Shown one piece after another: positions 10,969 through 21,800 of a DNA stretch of 64,000 bases; within the stretch, counting starts at the first letter, position 1, and the number at the start of each line of letters is the position of its first letter. The position numbers and the translations under genes are program-made. The notes under the pieces were generated by a model that had not been told where the DNA came from, ran no database searches, and saw only the letters and a list, made by a program, of their open reading frames with translations. The DNA is from Vitrella brassicaformis (taxonomy: Eukaryota > Sar > Vitrellaceae), in contig CDMY01000929.1 of the NCBI GenBank assembly GCA_001179505.1, forward strand, positions 23,608 to 87,607. The letters run 5' to 3'.

Positions 10969-13063
10969 TCAAAAATCGTCGTCATCATCGAAATACACTG
11001 CCTGCGCGTGCTGGTGCTCAATGTAGGCATCAATGTCATCGTCAGCATCACCATAGTACTCCAACCCCCCCTCGATCTGCTGATCGATGTAGTCATCGAT
11101 ATCGTCGCTTGGCTCCATCTCGCGATGGGCGTGCTGCTGCTCGATGTAGGCATCAAGATCGTCTTCAGCATCACCGACATACTCAGCCCCCTGCCCCTCC
11201 AGCTGCTGGTCGATGTAGTCGTCAATGTCGTCGCTCTCCTCCATCTCCCGCTGTGCATACTGCTCCTCAATATATGCATCGAGATCATCGTCGGGATCGG
11301 CGACGTACTCAGCCCCCTCCAGCTGCTGATCGATGTAGTCATCGATGTCGTCGCTTGGCTCCATCTCGCGATGGGCGTACTGCTGCTCAACGTATGCATC
11401 AAGGTCGTCATCAGCGACAGACTCGGCCCCCTCGATCTGCTGATCGATGTAGGCGTCGTCATCCTCATCCAGTTGCGCGTCGTACTGCTGCTGCTGTCGG
11501 TGCTGTGCGTACTGATCCTCGATATAGGCATCGAGATCATCCGCATCGCCACTATAGTAGTCAGCCCCCAAGCCCTCCCCCTCCCCNNNNNNNNNNNNNN
11601 NNNNNNNNNNNNNNNNNNNNNNNNNNNNNNNNNNNNNNNNNNNNNNNNNNNNNNNNNNNNNNNNNNNNNNNNNNNNNNNNNNNNNNNNNNNNNNNNNNNN
11701 NNNNNNNNNNNNNNNNNNNNNNNNNNNNNNNNNNNNNNNNNNNNNNNNNNNNNNNNNNNNNNNNNNNNNNNNNNNNNNNNNNNNNNNNNNNNNNNNNNNN
11801 NNNNNNNNNNNNNNNNNNNNNNNNNNNNNNNNNNNNNNNNNNNNNNNNNNNNNNNNNNNNNNNNNNNNNNNNNNNNNNNNNNNNNNCCCCTCCCCCTCCC
11901 CCTCCCCCTCGAGTTGCTGCTCGACGTAGGCGTCAGTATCGTCCATTTCCTCCATCTGACGCTGGTACTGCTGCTCGAGATACTCGTCTTCCGCCTGATG
12001 GTGCTCGTGCTGCTGCTCCTCGACCAGCTGATCGACGTAGTCATCGATGTCGTCTGCTCCAGGCTCAGCGTCGGCGAACGGCTGGTCGTAGGCGACGTTC
12101 TGGTGGTAATCCCAACCCTGTTGAATGCATGACAGACAGTGGATATGTATATCTTGTGTGTGGGCAGGGGGGATGTGTCTGTGTGTGGAGGTGTGTGTTA
12201 CTTACCTCCTGATGGGCTTCCTCGTGTGCTGCTGGTACCGGCAGCGCATCGAAGGCCACCTGTGCCACACAAGCACATCCATGGACAGACAGACACATAT
12301 ACGACTGTGCGCCTGTGCGCGCGCGTGCGTGCCTGTGTGCGTGTGCATGTGTACCTACCTGCCCATGCTCCCCAGGCTGCTCCTCATCGTCGTCATCCTC
12401 ATTCGATGCCTCCTGAGAATACACACCAATCCAAACCCACACACCGGTGTCTGTAGGTGTGTGGTTTTTGTTCATGAGAATACCTCGTCGGCATCGTTGA
12501 CATCCTCCTGGCCCGTCGCCGCCCGCAGCTGCTGCACGGTGTCACGCAGGCCGTAGTTGACACTCACATGCGCCTCTGCAGTCTCTCGCCTAATTGACAG
12601 GCATTTGATAAGGCCCTGAGGCGTGCATCCATGTGTCGTGCTGGTGGTGTACCTGCAGGTGGGGCAGACGGCTGTGCGACGCGGACCGCGGCGAATGAGC
12701 CTCCGAACACACTGCATACACACACAATGCACGCAGGCAAGCGACGACAGAACACCGATTATCGTGTGAATCCATCTGTCTCGTGTTCTCTGTCTGTCTG
12801 AACCCGCTGGCAGAAGGAGTGACCTGATAGATTGCAATGCACACATGACGCACAATCACAGCACAGATCTGTGCCCATCTGAGATCTCTCTCCGTGTGCC
12901 TGTGCCGACATGTGTGTCTGTGTCGTGCTCCTCACTCACCGCATCTGAGAACCTGAGGCTGCCTGCGGGCGTGTTGATGATGGTAGTCCTCGAAACACAC
13001 ATCACACTGGGGAATCTCCGCGACGTTCTCCGCCATCACCACACTGCAGTCATCCACATCCAT
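10969..13063 (-). CDS. RING-HC protein with acidic repeat tail, probable E3 ligase
   Basis: Seven exons on the minus strand: 13063-12940, 12823-12804, 12711-12653, 12589-12484, 12412-12359, 12259-12206, 12117-10969, in one frame (about 521 codons at the nominal gap size). Residues 20-67 form a complete C3HC4 RING (C20, C23, C41, H43, C46, C49, C64, C67), so an E2-recruiting ubiquitin ligase is likely. The single large last exon encodes alternating acidic modules, DDIDDYIDQQ and DDLDAYIEEQ, about 20 residues apart, separated by AHREMEPS-like spacers. A Gly-Glu run borders the assembly gap at 11587-11886. The protein ends in a run of Asp and one Phe. The modules weakly resemble acidic ubiquitin-binding helices, but this is not established. 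The gene is divergent from the bestrophin gene, 178 bp away. Confidence 0.85.
11587..11886. other. Assembly gap (300 N)
   Basis: Exactly 300 N inside the Gly-Glu repeat of the RING gene, flanked on both sides by CTCCCC-type low-complexity sequence. A second gap at 30433-30732 is also exactly 300 N, so 300 is probably a placeholder and the true repeat length is unknown. Confidence 0.98.
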
Positions 13064-13145
13064 CCAATTGTCGTTAGCTTATGACAAAGAAGCACTGAAT
13101 GGTCTTACCTCGAGTGTCGTTAACGATTCAGTCGCTTCCACTTCT

Positions 13146-13170
13146 GAGCTCGCGTCGTTTGCGAGCTTAG
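13146..13170. promoter_or_regulatory. Divergent pair of GCGAGCT elements
   Basis: TTTGCGAGCTTAG reads rightward at 13158-13170 towards the bestrophin gene. CGCGAGCTCAG reads leftward on the minus strand at about 13155-13145 towards the RING gene. Two copies in opposite orientations between two divergent genes suggest a bidirectional promoter. Function is inferred. Confidence 0.5.
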
Positions 13171-13218
13171 AGTGCAGTGAGGAGAAAGCCCGTTTGAAAC
13201 CTTGTTGGTCGTTGAGAG

Positions 13219-13245
13219 ATGCCTGCCGTGCACAAGTCGCCATGA
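13219..13245 (+). other. Upstream ORF overlapping bestrophin start (ATGA)
   Basis: An 8-codon reading frame starts at 13219. Its TGA at 13243-13245 overlaps the bestrophin ATG at 13242-13244. If the transcript begins near the element at 13158, this uORF would be in the 5' leader and could control translation by termination-reinitiation. No experimental support is visible. Confidence 0.4.
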
Positions 13246-13657
13246 CCGTGTTGCCGCGCCCCCTGATCTGTTGGCTCGTTGCCCTGCTTCAAGTGGTGTC
13301 TGCAATCGAAGCGCTCGCGTCGGCTTTCCTCCTGCAGCCGGCGCGGCACACAGGGCCGCCATCTGCCCCGTCGCCACACCTATTCGGCGTGGCTCGGTGA
13401 CCAAAATACACACAAAGACAGACACACAAGCAGAGCGCCATCTGGCTGTGTGTGTGTGTGTGCGCGTGTGTGTGTGTGTGTGTGTGTGCAGCAGTCGGGC
13501 GCGCACCCGTCGGTATGTGAAAGACGGTGACAGGTTGTTCCAGGATGCCTTTCAGAGGGAGGAGGCGAAAGAGCGGCCCGTCAAGGGATCTTCACCCAGG
13601 CAAGCACACGCACAGACAGATAAACTGACAGAAGGAGTCAACAACCACACCTACCCC

Positions 13658-13713
<56 letters not shown>

Positions 13714-15861
13714 TGTGTGTTTGTGTGTGTGTGACATTCAGTGGCAGCGATGCGTCAGCGTCTTTGAGTGTGCCCAACCCCTCAGCGTGGCCGTCCTTCC
13801 CACAGCTGGAGGTGCCCAACAGCAACAAGTGGCAGATAAGGCGATACGAGAGCCAGGACTGGAAGATACGCAGATACTCCTCTGAAGGTGCACCTTCCAG
13901 TCCTGGCCAAAGACGCACGAACGGGTCACACACACGTGTGTGTGTTTGTGTGTGCGTCGGTTCGGTGTGCAGATTGGCTGGAGTGTCTGCTAACTTTGCC
14001 CCTCTCCCGGATCTTTGTGCGCATCCGGGGGCAGCTCATATTCCAGGTCTGGTGTGTCACACAGTGCGCAGCAGACACATAAAACGCGGCGCAGCTCATT
14101 CTGTGTGCTCCTCTCGTGTGTCCCTGTGTGTGTGCTTATGGGCAGGTGGTGTTGACAACGTTCATAGCGGCCCTGCACCACCTGAGCAGAAACCCCAAGT
14201 TCCTGACGCTGCCCTCAACGCCGCACTCCCTCACGGGCGGCGCACTCGGCCTGCTGCTCGTCTTCAGGGTGCGATAAGGGATGGCTGGATGTGTCGATCT
14301 CTGTAACTCTCTCTCTCTCTCTGTGTGACTTGACTTGTGTGCAGACGAATGCGGCGTACTCGCGGTTCTGGGAGGTACTTACACAGGGGATGTGCAGACG
14401 TGTGTGAGAGGTGTGGTGAGCGGTTTTTGCTGTGTGTGGTGTGGTGTTGTGTGTGTTGTGATGTGTTGTGTGCAGGGCCGCAAGTGTTGGGGTACGTTGG
14501 TGACGACCATCCGTGAGCTGGCCTATGAGTTCTCCTTCTACATGCCCCAGAAGTTCCACCACCACGTGTATGTAGGCCTACATACATACATACATGCTGA
14601 GATGGATTGATGGACGATCGATGCCGTGCGTGTATGTGTGTGCTTGTGTGCAGGCTGCGTTTGCTGAAGGCCTATCCCCGTCTTTTCAAGCAGCACCTGC
14701 AGGTACGTGTGAAGACACACAGAGATGGATGCATACCATACGGACACCCTTCGTTGACCACCAACACCACAACAAACAGGGTGAGTTGAATCTCAACGAG
14801 GTGGGCCATCTGCTGACCGAGCAGGAGCGCACACAGATACAAACCGTCAACAACCCGCCACTCTACCTACTGCGTGTAAGCAACCACAGACACATGAACA
14901 CACACACACATGGATGGATGGATGGATGCGTGTGTGTGTCGGTCAGCGGATGTGCGGCATTCTGTATGAGGCCTACGAGGAGAGTGGAGGCACCAAACCT
15001 ACTGAGGTCGGCGGCTTGACGAAAGGCACCCACCGGTCTCATTGCACACTGATGTCATTCATGTGCACCGTGCAGCGGAAAGTGGTGGCTGTCAACGCCA
15101 AGCTCGGCAAGCTCTGTGAGATGCTGGGGGCGTGTGAGCGTATCATCAAGACTCCTGTGCCCGTCAGCTACAGGTACACACACACACACACGTGTGTGTG
15201 CACGTGTGTATCCGCCTGTGTGCTCTTTCCTGCAGTCGGCACACAAGCCGATTCCTGACGTTGTACTGCGCCACGTTGCCCTTCGCTCTGCTCGAGTCGC
15301 TGCGATGGGCGGTGGTGCCTGTGGTGGCCGTCATGACCTGGGGTGCGTCAATCACTCAGACACAGACAGACGACCATCCACACAACACACGCATATTTGG
15401 GTGGGTTTTCCCTCCCCCTCCCTCCCTCTCCCTCTCTCCCTCCCTGTGTGTGCAGGTTTCCTGTCGATCCAGGAGATCGGTCACTTCATCGAGGACCCGT
15501 TCGACCGAATCGCGTGCCAGATCCCCATGGAGGGCCTCTGCGAGACCATCGAGGTGCGGTCGACACAGCCACATGAACCACATGAGCATGCTGACCTTGA
15601 GCAGACCTCGCATGAGGTCCGAACAGATGGTTGATAATACACCCCTGTCTGTGTCTGTGTGTGTCACTGAACTAACTTGTGTGGCTGTGTGTGTGTGCGC
15701 GTCTCTCTGTGCACACCACACACCACATGCAGGCTGACATCACCGACCTCACGTCTATGCCGTACATCCGCCATTTCGGCACGCAGGTCAACGGCCACCC
15801 CTCGCCCACACCAACGAGCGCCAGCACAAGCGCGGCGAACGAACCCCTCGCACACACATAG
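13242..15861 (+). CDS. Bestrophin-family anion channel (RFP-TM/UPF0187), 14 exons
   Basis: Exons: 13242-13396, 13492-13599, 13742-13887, 13973-14046, 14146-14268, 14345-14374, 14476-14567, 14654-14702, 14780-14875, 14947-15006, 15076-15173, 15236-15342, 15456-15553, 15733-15861, totalling 454 residues in one frame. Bestrophin landmarks in order: LLVFRTNAAYSRFWEGRKCW near residues 200-217, ACERIIKTPVPVSYSRHTSR near 333-352, and EIGHFIEDPFDR near 385-396. The organisation is closer to plant and algal bestrophin-like (VCCN-type) and UPF0187 proteins than to animal bestrophins. It probably forms a membrane chloride or bicarbonate channel. The N-terminal 50 residues are hydrophobic and Arg-poor, so a signal or plastid-targeting leader is possible. 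Intron 2 has a GC donor. Confidence 0.92.
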
Positions 15862-17375
15862 ACAAACAGACAGACCGACAGATGGCTGGATGGTCCGAGA
15901 GGTAGATGTGGGTGTGTATTGTATGGTGTGTACTGTGCAGTACCCATCGATGTAGAAATGTACAGATACGCAGAGGGACAGCGGTGTGCGTGGGTGTGTG
16001 AGCGACTCTGTGAGCGAGTTTTTCTGTCTCCCGATGAATGAGTGGCGATTCTTTGTTTTTTGCGTGCGTCAGTGAGTCGCTCATGCATCGTGTTGTTAAC
16101 CCCTTGTCCGTCATGCAGTCAGCGTGATGACAGGGAGGGAGGGAGGGAGGGAGAGAGGGGGAGGGGTCGATGGATGCACCACACCCACCCACAGTACATA
16201 CAGTACACCTTTCAATTAAATGCGTACACACAGACACACACATACTTAGGGCCATCCAGAGAGAGAGACAGACGGCGAGAGAGACGTTGGATGGGCACAT
16301 TGCTGTTGTGGTGGTGCATCATCGGCTGCCATGGGCTTTGTGACGTGACTGACGTACATATCATGTGGCTGACCGACACACATTGCATTGCAGTTGGTGG
16401 TAGACAAGAGATACAGACGGAGGAGCTTGCATCTACTGAATGAAATGTCCAGTCGACGTCAATGTTGCAGGGGACGACACACACAGACACTTGTAGGGAC
16501 ACACTCAATTGCCTCGCTCACAGTGCAAACACTCACACACGCGCAGACAGAGAGCGACACACCCACAATAGGAGGAGTGGGTGGCTTCTACCCAATGCCA
16601 ACCACCCACCCACTCACCAGGAATAAACGTGTATGACGTCTGTGTTGTGTGGGTGCGTTTGCTTCCTCGTGGCTGGCTGCTGATCGATTTGGTGTTTGGG
16701 TCGGTGGACTGGTCCGTATCATGCATACTTGGATGGATGGAATCACGCAATCAATCAAATATGACGCTCTCGTTTGAAAGTGGTTTACACATACCTACCT
16801 AAATGGAGTCATGTCTGTCAGCTCAAATGCATGTAGGTCTGTCTATCCCTCCTCTGCCGTCCCCCAAACACGATGCAATGACAGACATCCCTTAGCGACA
16901 GCAAAGGAGCCAGGCCTTACAATACATATGTACATACGATAACAGGTACAACACCACACGCAACACATACGGCGCATATTGCCATGATTGTCAGCAAGAT
17001 TGCCGACACCCACCCACAGGTGGACCGACCTACCTACCTAGTACACACACTCATCCCTTGAGCCACTTATGTTGGCTCAGTCATACCACGCCGCCACACA
17101 CACACACACACACAGACAGAGAGAGAGAGAGATTCTCAAGATTACAACACCATAAAAGACGGAACCACCAGAACACAGAGAAGTGTACCCTTACACATCC
17201 CACATCCCACACCACGCCAAATCCACAGACACTTGGACACACATCCACCACGCTCATCTGTCACACTATCCTCTGCACATGGCTTATCCAAACATACGTG
17301 CGTACATTACGCTAACAATTAGGCCGCGCCTTCTGCCAAAGCCACTCACTGGATGGACTGTTGTTCAGCGACAGA
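15862..17375. other. Intergenic, no gene supported
   Basis: Contains a GGGA/GAGG tract (about 16130-16165), CA and GA tracts (about 17098-17131) and ATGG-type repeats. Open frames are short and Thr/His/Ser-rich. This is the shared 3' region of the convergent bestrophin and Gly-run genes. Confidence 0.6.
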
Positions 17376-18347
17376 TCAGGAAGACGCCGTGGTGTCAGAT
17401 CCGCCATTAGTCGCGGTCTCCTGGTCGGCCGTGATCGGCTGCACCCGTACCAGCTGCCGGTCGGTGTTTCTCTTATAAGTGATATTCGCTGCGCTAGGCG
17501 GTGGGGGGCCGAAAGGTGTCGTCACAGTGACGGCGGTTGGCGGCTTGGTCTTGGGGGCGAGGGAGGCCACAGCCTCCTGGAAGCTCATAGTGATGGTGCT
17601 GCTCACGCCGGTATTGGCCGCGTAGCTGCCATGAATCACACAAACAGGATGCCAATTTGCAAGTACATACACCGTGCAGTGCATCCCTTATGTGTGTGTG
17701 CGTGTGTACCTGCCGCTGATGGACTGCCAGCTTTCCTGGTCGAAGCGGCCAATGACGTCCACGTGAAGGTTGCCATTGATGGCCTTCTCGCCCCACGACA
17801 CCTGGCCGGTGGTCGCGTTGTAGAAGCCCTCCGCCTTGAAGGCTCCGTCTGCGTCGCTTCCCTCTCCGTTGAAGCTGCCGTCGTACTCGAATGTGAGCAT
17901 ATAGGTGGTGATGAAACTCCGGCCGTTCTCCCAATATTGGCCCACCCACCTGCCCGACGGAGGGGGCGTGGCGGTCGGTGTGGGCTTGATACGTTCCTTC
18001 CGGCTGTGGGCGAGAGCATGTCCGAGTCTGGGCGAGTCGGTATTGGCCGTGGAGCAGGGGCGACCCACTTCCCATATACCCCAGGCGAGGCAAGACAGGA
18101 TGCAGACGAAGGGCACACCAAGGCCGACGACAATGCCAATCCAAGGGTATTCACTTCCACCACCAGTAGATTCGTAGGCGGGCATTCCTCCACCACCACC
18201 TCCACCACCACCACCACCGCCGCCACCTCCGCCGCCTCCCTTCAATCGGCGGCCCTCCGCATCGACGAGAGCCACCGCAGCGGCCAGTAGCGCCAGAGGA
18301 CGGCGGCAATCAAATACGCGCAGCATCGCCATATCCTCCCGTCTCAA
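17376..18347 (-). CDS. Single-pass membrane protein with Gly run, unknown function
   Basis: Two minus-strand exons, 18347-17710 and 17625-17376, give 295 residues in frame (a start at 18332 is also possible). An N-terminal hydrophobic segment resembles a signal peptide. Then come a run of about 18 Gly, a Tyr/Pro linker, one strong transmembrane helix (about residues 70-92), and a Pro/Thr linker. A probable beta-rich domain follows with the pattern YDGSFNGEGSDADGAFKAEG then TGQVSWGEK. The C-terminus is Pro/Thr-rich. The G-x-G-x-D-x-x-G-x-F pattern resembles small protist beta-sandwich or MORN-like domains, but I cannot name a family. Divergent from the PP2C gene. Confidence 0.75.
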
Positions 18348-18562
18348 TCAAATTCCCGTCAGAGATGACGGACGCAGATGAGCTTGTCTTGTTGGATGTG
18401 ACACCAACAGACCCGACAGCTGGGGTCAGTGGGGAGACGAGAAGGGAGAGGAGAGGTCTGGGAGGAAAGAGAGAAGCGCGCAATAATGCGGTGCAGACGG
18501 ACGGCAGATCCCGGCTGCTGCTGCTTCTTATGTAGTTGCTTGACTTGCCTCTCCCCTGCAGC

Positions 18563-18588
18563 CGCGAGCTCGTCATTTGCGAGCTGAG
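18563..18588 (+). promoter_or_regulatory. Putative promoter element, two copies
   Basis: CGCGAGCT at about 18563-18570 and TTTGCGAGCTGAG at 18576-18588 lie between the divergent Gly-run gene and PP2C gene, about 320 bp upstream of the PP2C start. Same core as at 3356, 13158, 26100 and 51522. Confidence 0.5.
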
Positions 18589-18899
18589 GTTTTCTCAATA
18601 TTTCCCGCGGATTTGTAGTGTAGCCCAGTGCATCAGGAAGGGCACACAGCACCGCTTCGGTCGTTTACAGCGACAACAAACGACATCTGGAGCACCAATG
18701 CCAACAGCGTTGTAGCTGCCTTGCACCTGTGAGGCAGTTGCAGGTACGCAGATGCGTCCGGCATGAGGAGTTTGTCTGCCCTGTGTGGCCAGCAAGCACA
18801 CACGTGTTTCGTTCTGTGAGTATATGTTCGGGTGAGTGAGTGGCTTGCAGCCTGGTGTGCGTTTGTCCGCGAGTGGTGTGTGGCTTTGCGTTGACTGTG

Positions 18900-21800
18900 A
18901 TGGCACCTGGCGAGACCAAGAAGGGCAAACACAAAGACAAGAAACAATGGAAGAGATTCACAGGTACACACCCACCACAGATAGACAGACAGCTATCACA
19001 CGGGGGCAGATCACAGCCCATCCATCGTCTGTGTCTGGTCTGTATGTGTCCATCAATCCATCAGCTCGTCGCGACATCCCGCTGGATGAGGATGATGACG
19101 AGTGCGGCGAATGGCCGCCCTGCCCACCCAATAACAACCAGGGACAGCGGAACAGTGAGTAAACCAACACGCACTCCGCAGACAGACACATATATGTCAT
19201 GTATGTGATGTGTCAGGGTATGGGGCTGACAATGACGGCATCGCAGGCGCTGCTGCTGATGGCTATGATGATGAAGAGGGCGAGGAGGACATTGATGCCT
19301 TCCGCCCAGACAGCAGCGACAACATCGATGACAACGATCAGATCAACGATGGTGACATCAGGTACGCTGTGGCCGACGGATGACCTCTCCTTTGTGTGAG
19401 TATCCATCACATAACGCATGTGTGTATGGCAGCAGTGAGGTGCCGCCAGTATCTGCTCCCCCCTCTCCCTCGATGGCCCCGTCAATCGCTCACTCGAACA
19501 GAGACCGATTGTACAGGTGCAGACAGACAGACACAATACACACATTGAGGTGTGTGCTTCCGGTGTCTGGGTAGTGCACACGTGTGTGTGTGTGTGTGTG
19601 TGTGTATGTGCAGGCCGGCGGCAGTGACTGAGAGCGGGGAGGGCATTGGGAAGGCGGCAATCCTTTCAGCCAGCAGGTGGGTGAATGGCTTCAGATCTCA
19701 CCATGGACTGGGACTGATACGTACGTACATGTGAATGCTTGTGTGTGTGTGTGTGTGTGTTCAGTTCATCGCAGGGTCGCTTTCACGCCAACGAAGACCG
19801 CTGCAGGTGGGTGCGTACACATGTCTGTCTGTGTGTACTCGTGAGTGTCTGTGCGTGCAGGGCCGATCTGGCTGTGAAGGTCATGACTACAGCTGAAGGG
19901 GTATGCCTTATACACACACACAACACACCACCTGTGTGTGTCTGATTCATCGATGTGTGTGTGTGGCCGCCAGGCTGCGTGTGCAGAGCATGGCGGCATG
20001 TGCCTGTTCACCATGTGTGACGGGTGCGGTGCGCACGGCACGCACAGACAGACAGACAGACAGACGTCCGTGTGCGCACACGTGAGTGCACCCCTTGTGT
20101 GCAGCCATGACGGCTCCAAGTGCGCCGAGTTCGTCTGCAAACACATCGGCAAGGCGCTCTTCGGTAGGTACTACTCACTAAACGCACAACGCGCAGACAC
20201 ACGTGTGTGCCATGTGTGTACCCTCCCCCCCCACCCCCCACACATACATGCAGGTCGTTTGCTCGACCAGTCGTCGCCGCAGGCAATCGAGCGGTCCTTC
20301 GTCGAAGCATTCCACGTGTGTACTCAGACACCTAGACGCACACGCAGAGAGAGAGAGAAGGGCCGGGCGACATTGTGTCTGTCTGTCTGTCTGCCTGTTG
20401 ATGTATGTGTGTGTAGGAAATGGAAGATCGCTTCGCGGAGGAAAAGTGCCCCTCGAGCGGAGCGGTGAGACTACCATTTGCACACTCACACACACACACA
20501 CACACATACATACATGCCACATCAACATCCATGTGTGGGTGTCTGTGTCTGTGTGTGGTGTGGTGTGGTGTGCAGTGTGTGTTGTGTGTGCTGATTGTTG
20601 GGGATAGGCTGTATTGCGCAAATTTGGGGGGTAAGAAGAGCACAGCACACACCAGACGAGCAGAGCTCTGCTTTGTCAACTTACATACACAGACAGACGT
20701 GCATCGATATCGACTGTCGTGTGTGTGTATGTGCAGACTGCCGCGCAGCGTGGGTCTCGCTGGCAGACAGCAATTATCGTAACACCGGTACACACACACA
20801 CACGCAAGCGTGTGTGAATGATTGTCTGTCTGTCTGTCTGTGCATAGCTGCAGATAATGGCGGCGTAGGTGTGTTTCGGTCTGTGTATCTGAGTCGCGAC
20901 TTCCGCGCGTCAGACAAAGACGAAATCAGACGCATACAAAGACTCGGCGGTCAGTCGGCCATCCACACACACACGTATCAGTCAGTGTATTTGTGTGTGT
21001 GTTCAGGTAGGGTGATGAATGGGCGTGTGGCTGGCATCCTCGAGCCGTCCAGAAGTGCGTTTTAACACCACACAGCACAGCAGACAGCACTCACTCAGCA
21101 CACACACATAACATACACACATCCATGGGCACATACATACACACATACATACATGGGCACATACATATTGTTTGATTTAGTTGTTGACATATATCACATA
21201 CATATCAGCGATCGGCGATTTCGATGTCAAGAACACGCAGCCGGCAGGTCGGTGAGAGGGTCGGTGGGTGCGGATCCAGACACACATACACAATGAGGGA
21301 GGGAGGGAGGGAGTGGCCACGATGGCCATGGACACTGACTCACTCATGTGTGTGTTTGTGCTATCTATGCCTTGAGTGACTTAGGTGCGATATCGACAGT
21401 CCCTGAGATCCGTGTGCACCAGATGGACACACACGGCATGCTGCTCATCGCAACAGACGGTACACACCCCTTGCTTGACGCAGACAGACACGAATACACA
21501 TATGCTATGCTACGCATGATGGCTTCACACACAGGTGTGTGGGAGTCGCTGAGCGCCGCCGATGTCTGCGATCGCGTCCTCTACAGGCACAAACTCTTGT
21601 TAGTTAGTTGCCCGTACCTACAGTGTCTGTCTGTCACCCACACCCACACACACGGTGGCCCCATGTGAGCTGAGGATTCATTTGTGTGTGCATAATGAAT
21701 ACAATACACGCAGTTCTCGGATGGTGTCATGGCTGCGGCCATCTGGCAACGATCAGAAAGGCAACAACGGCTGTGGCACTAATGGTGGCAGCGGCGGTGT

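Noticed and set aside
11008-12132. Plus-strand open frame rich in Leu, Val and Ile across 11.0-12.1 kb
   Set aside because: It is the antisense of the acidic repeat exon of the RING gene, whose minus-strand frame joins six phase-consistent upstream exons.
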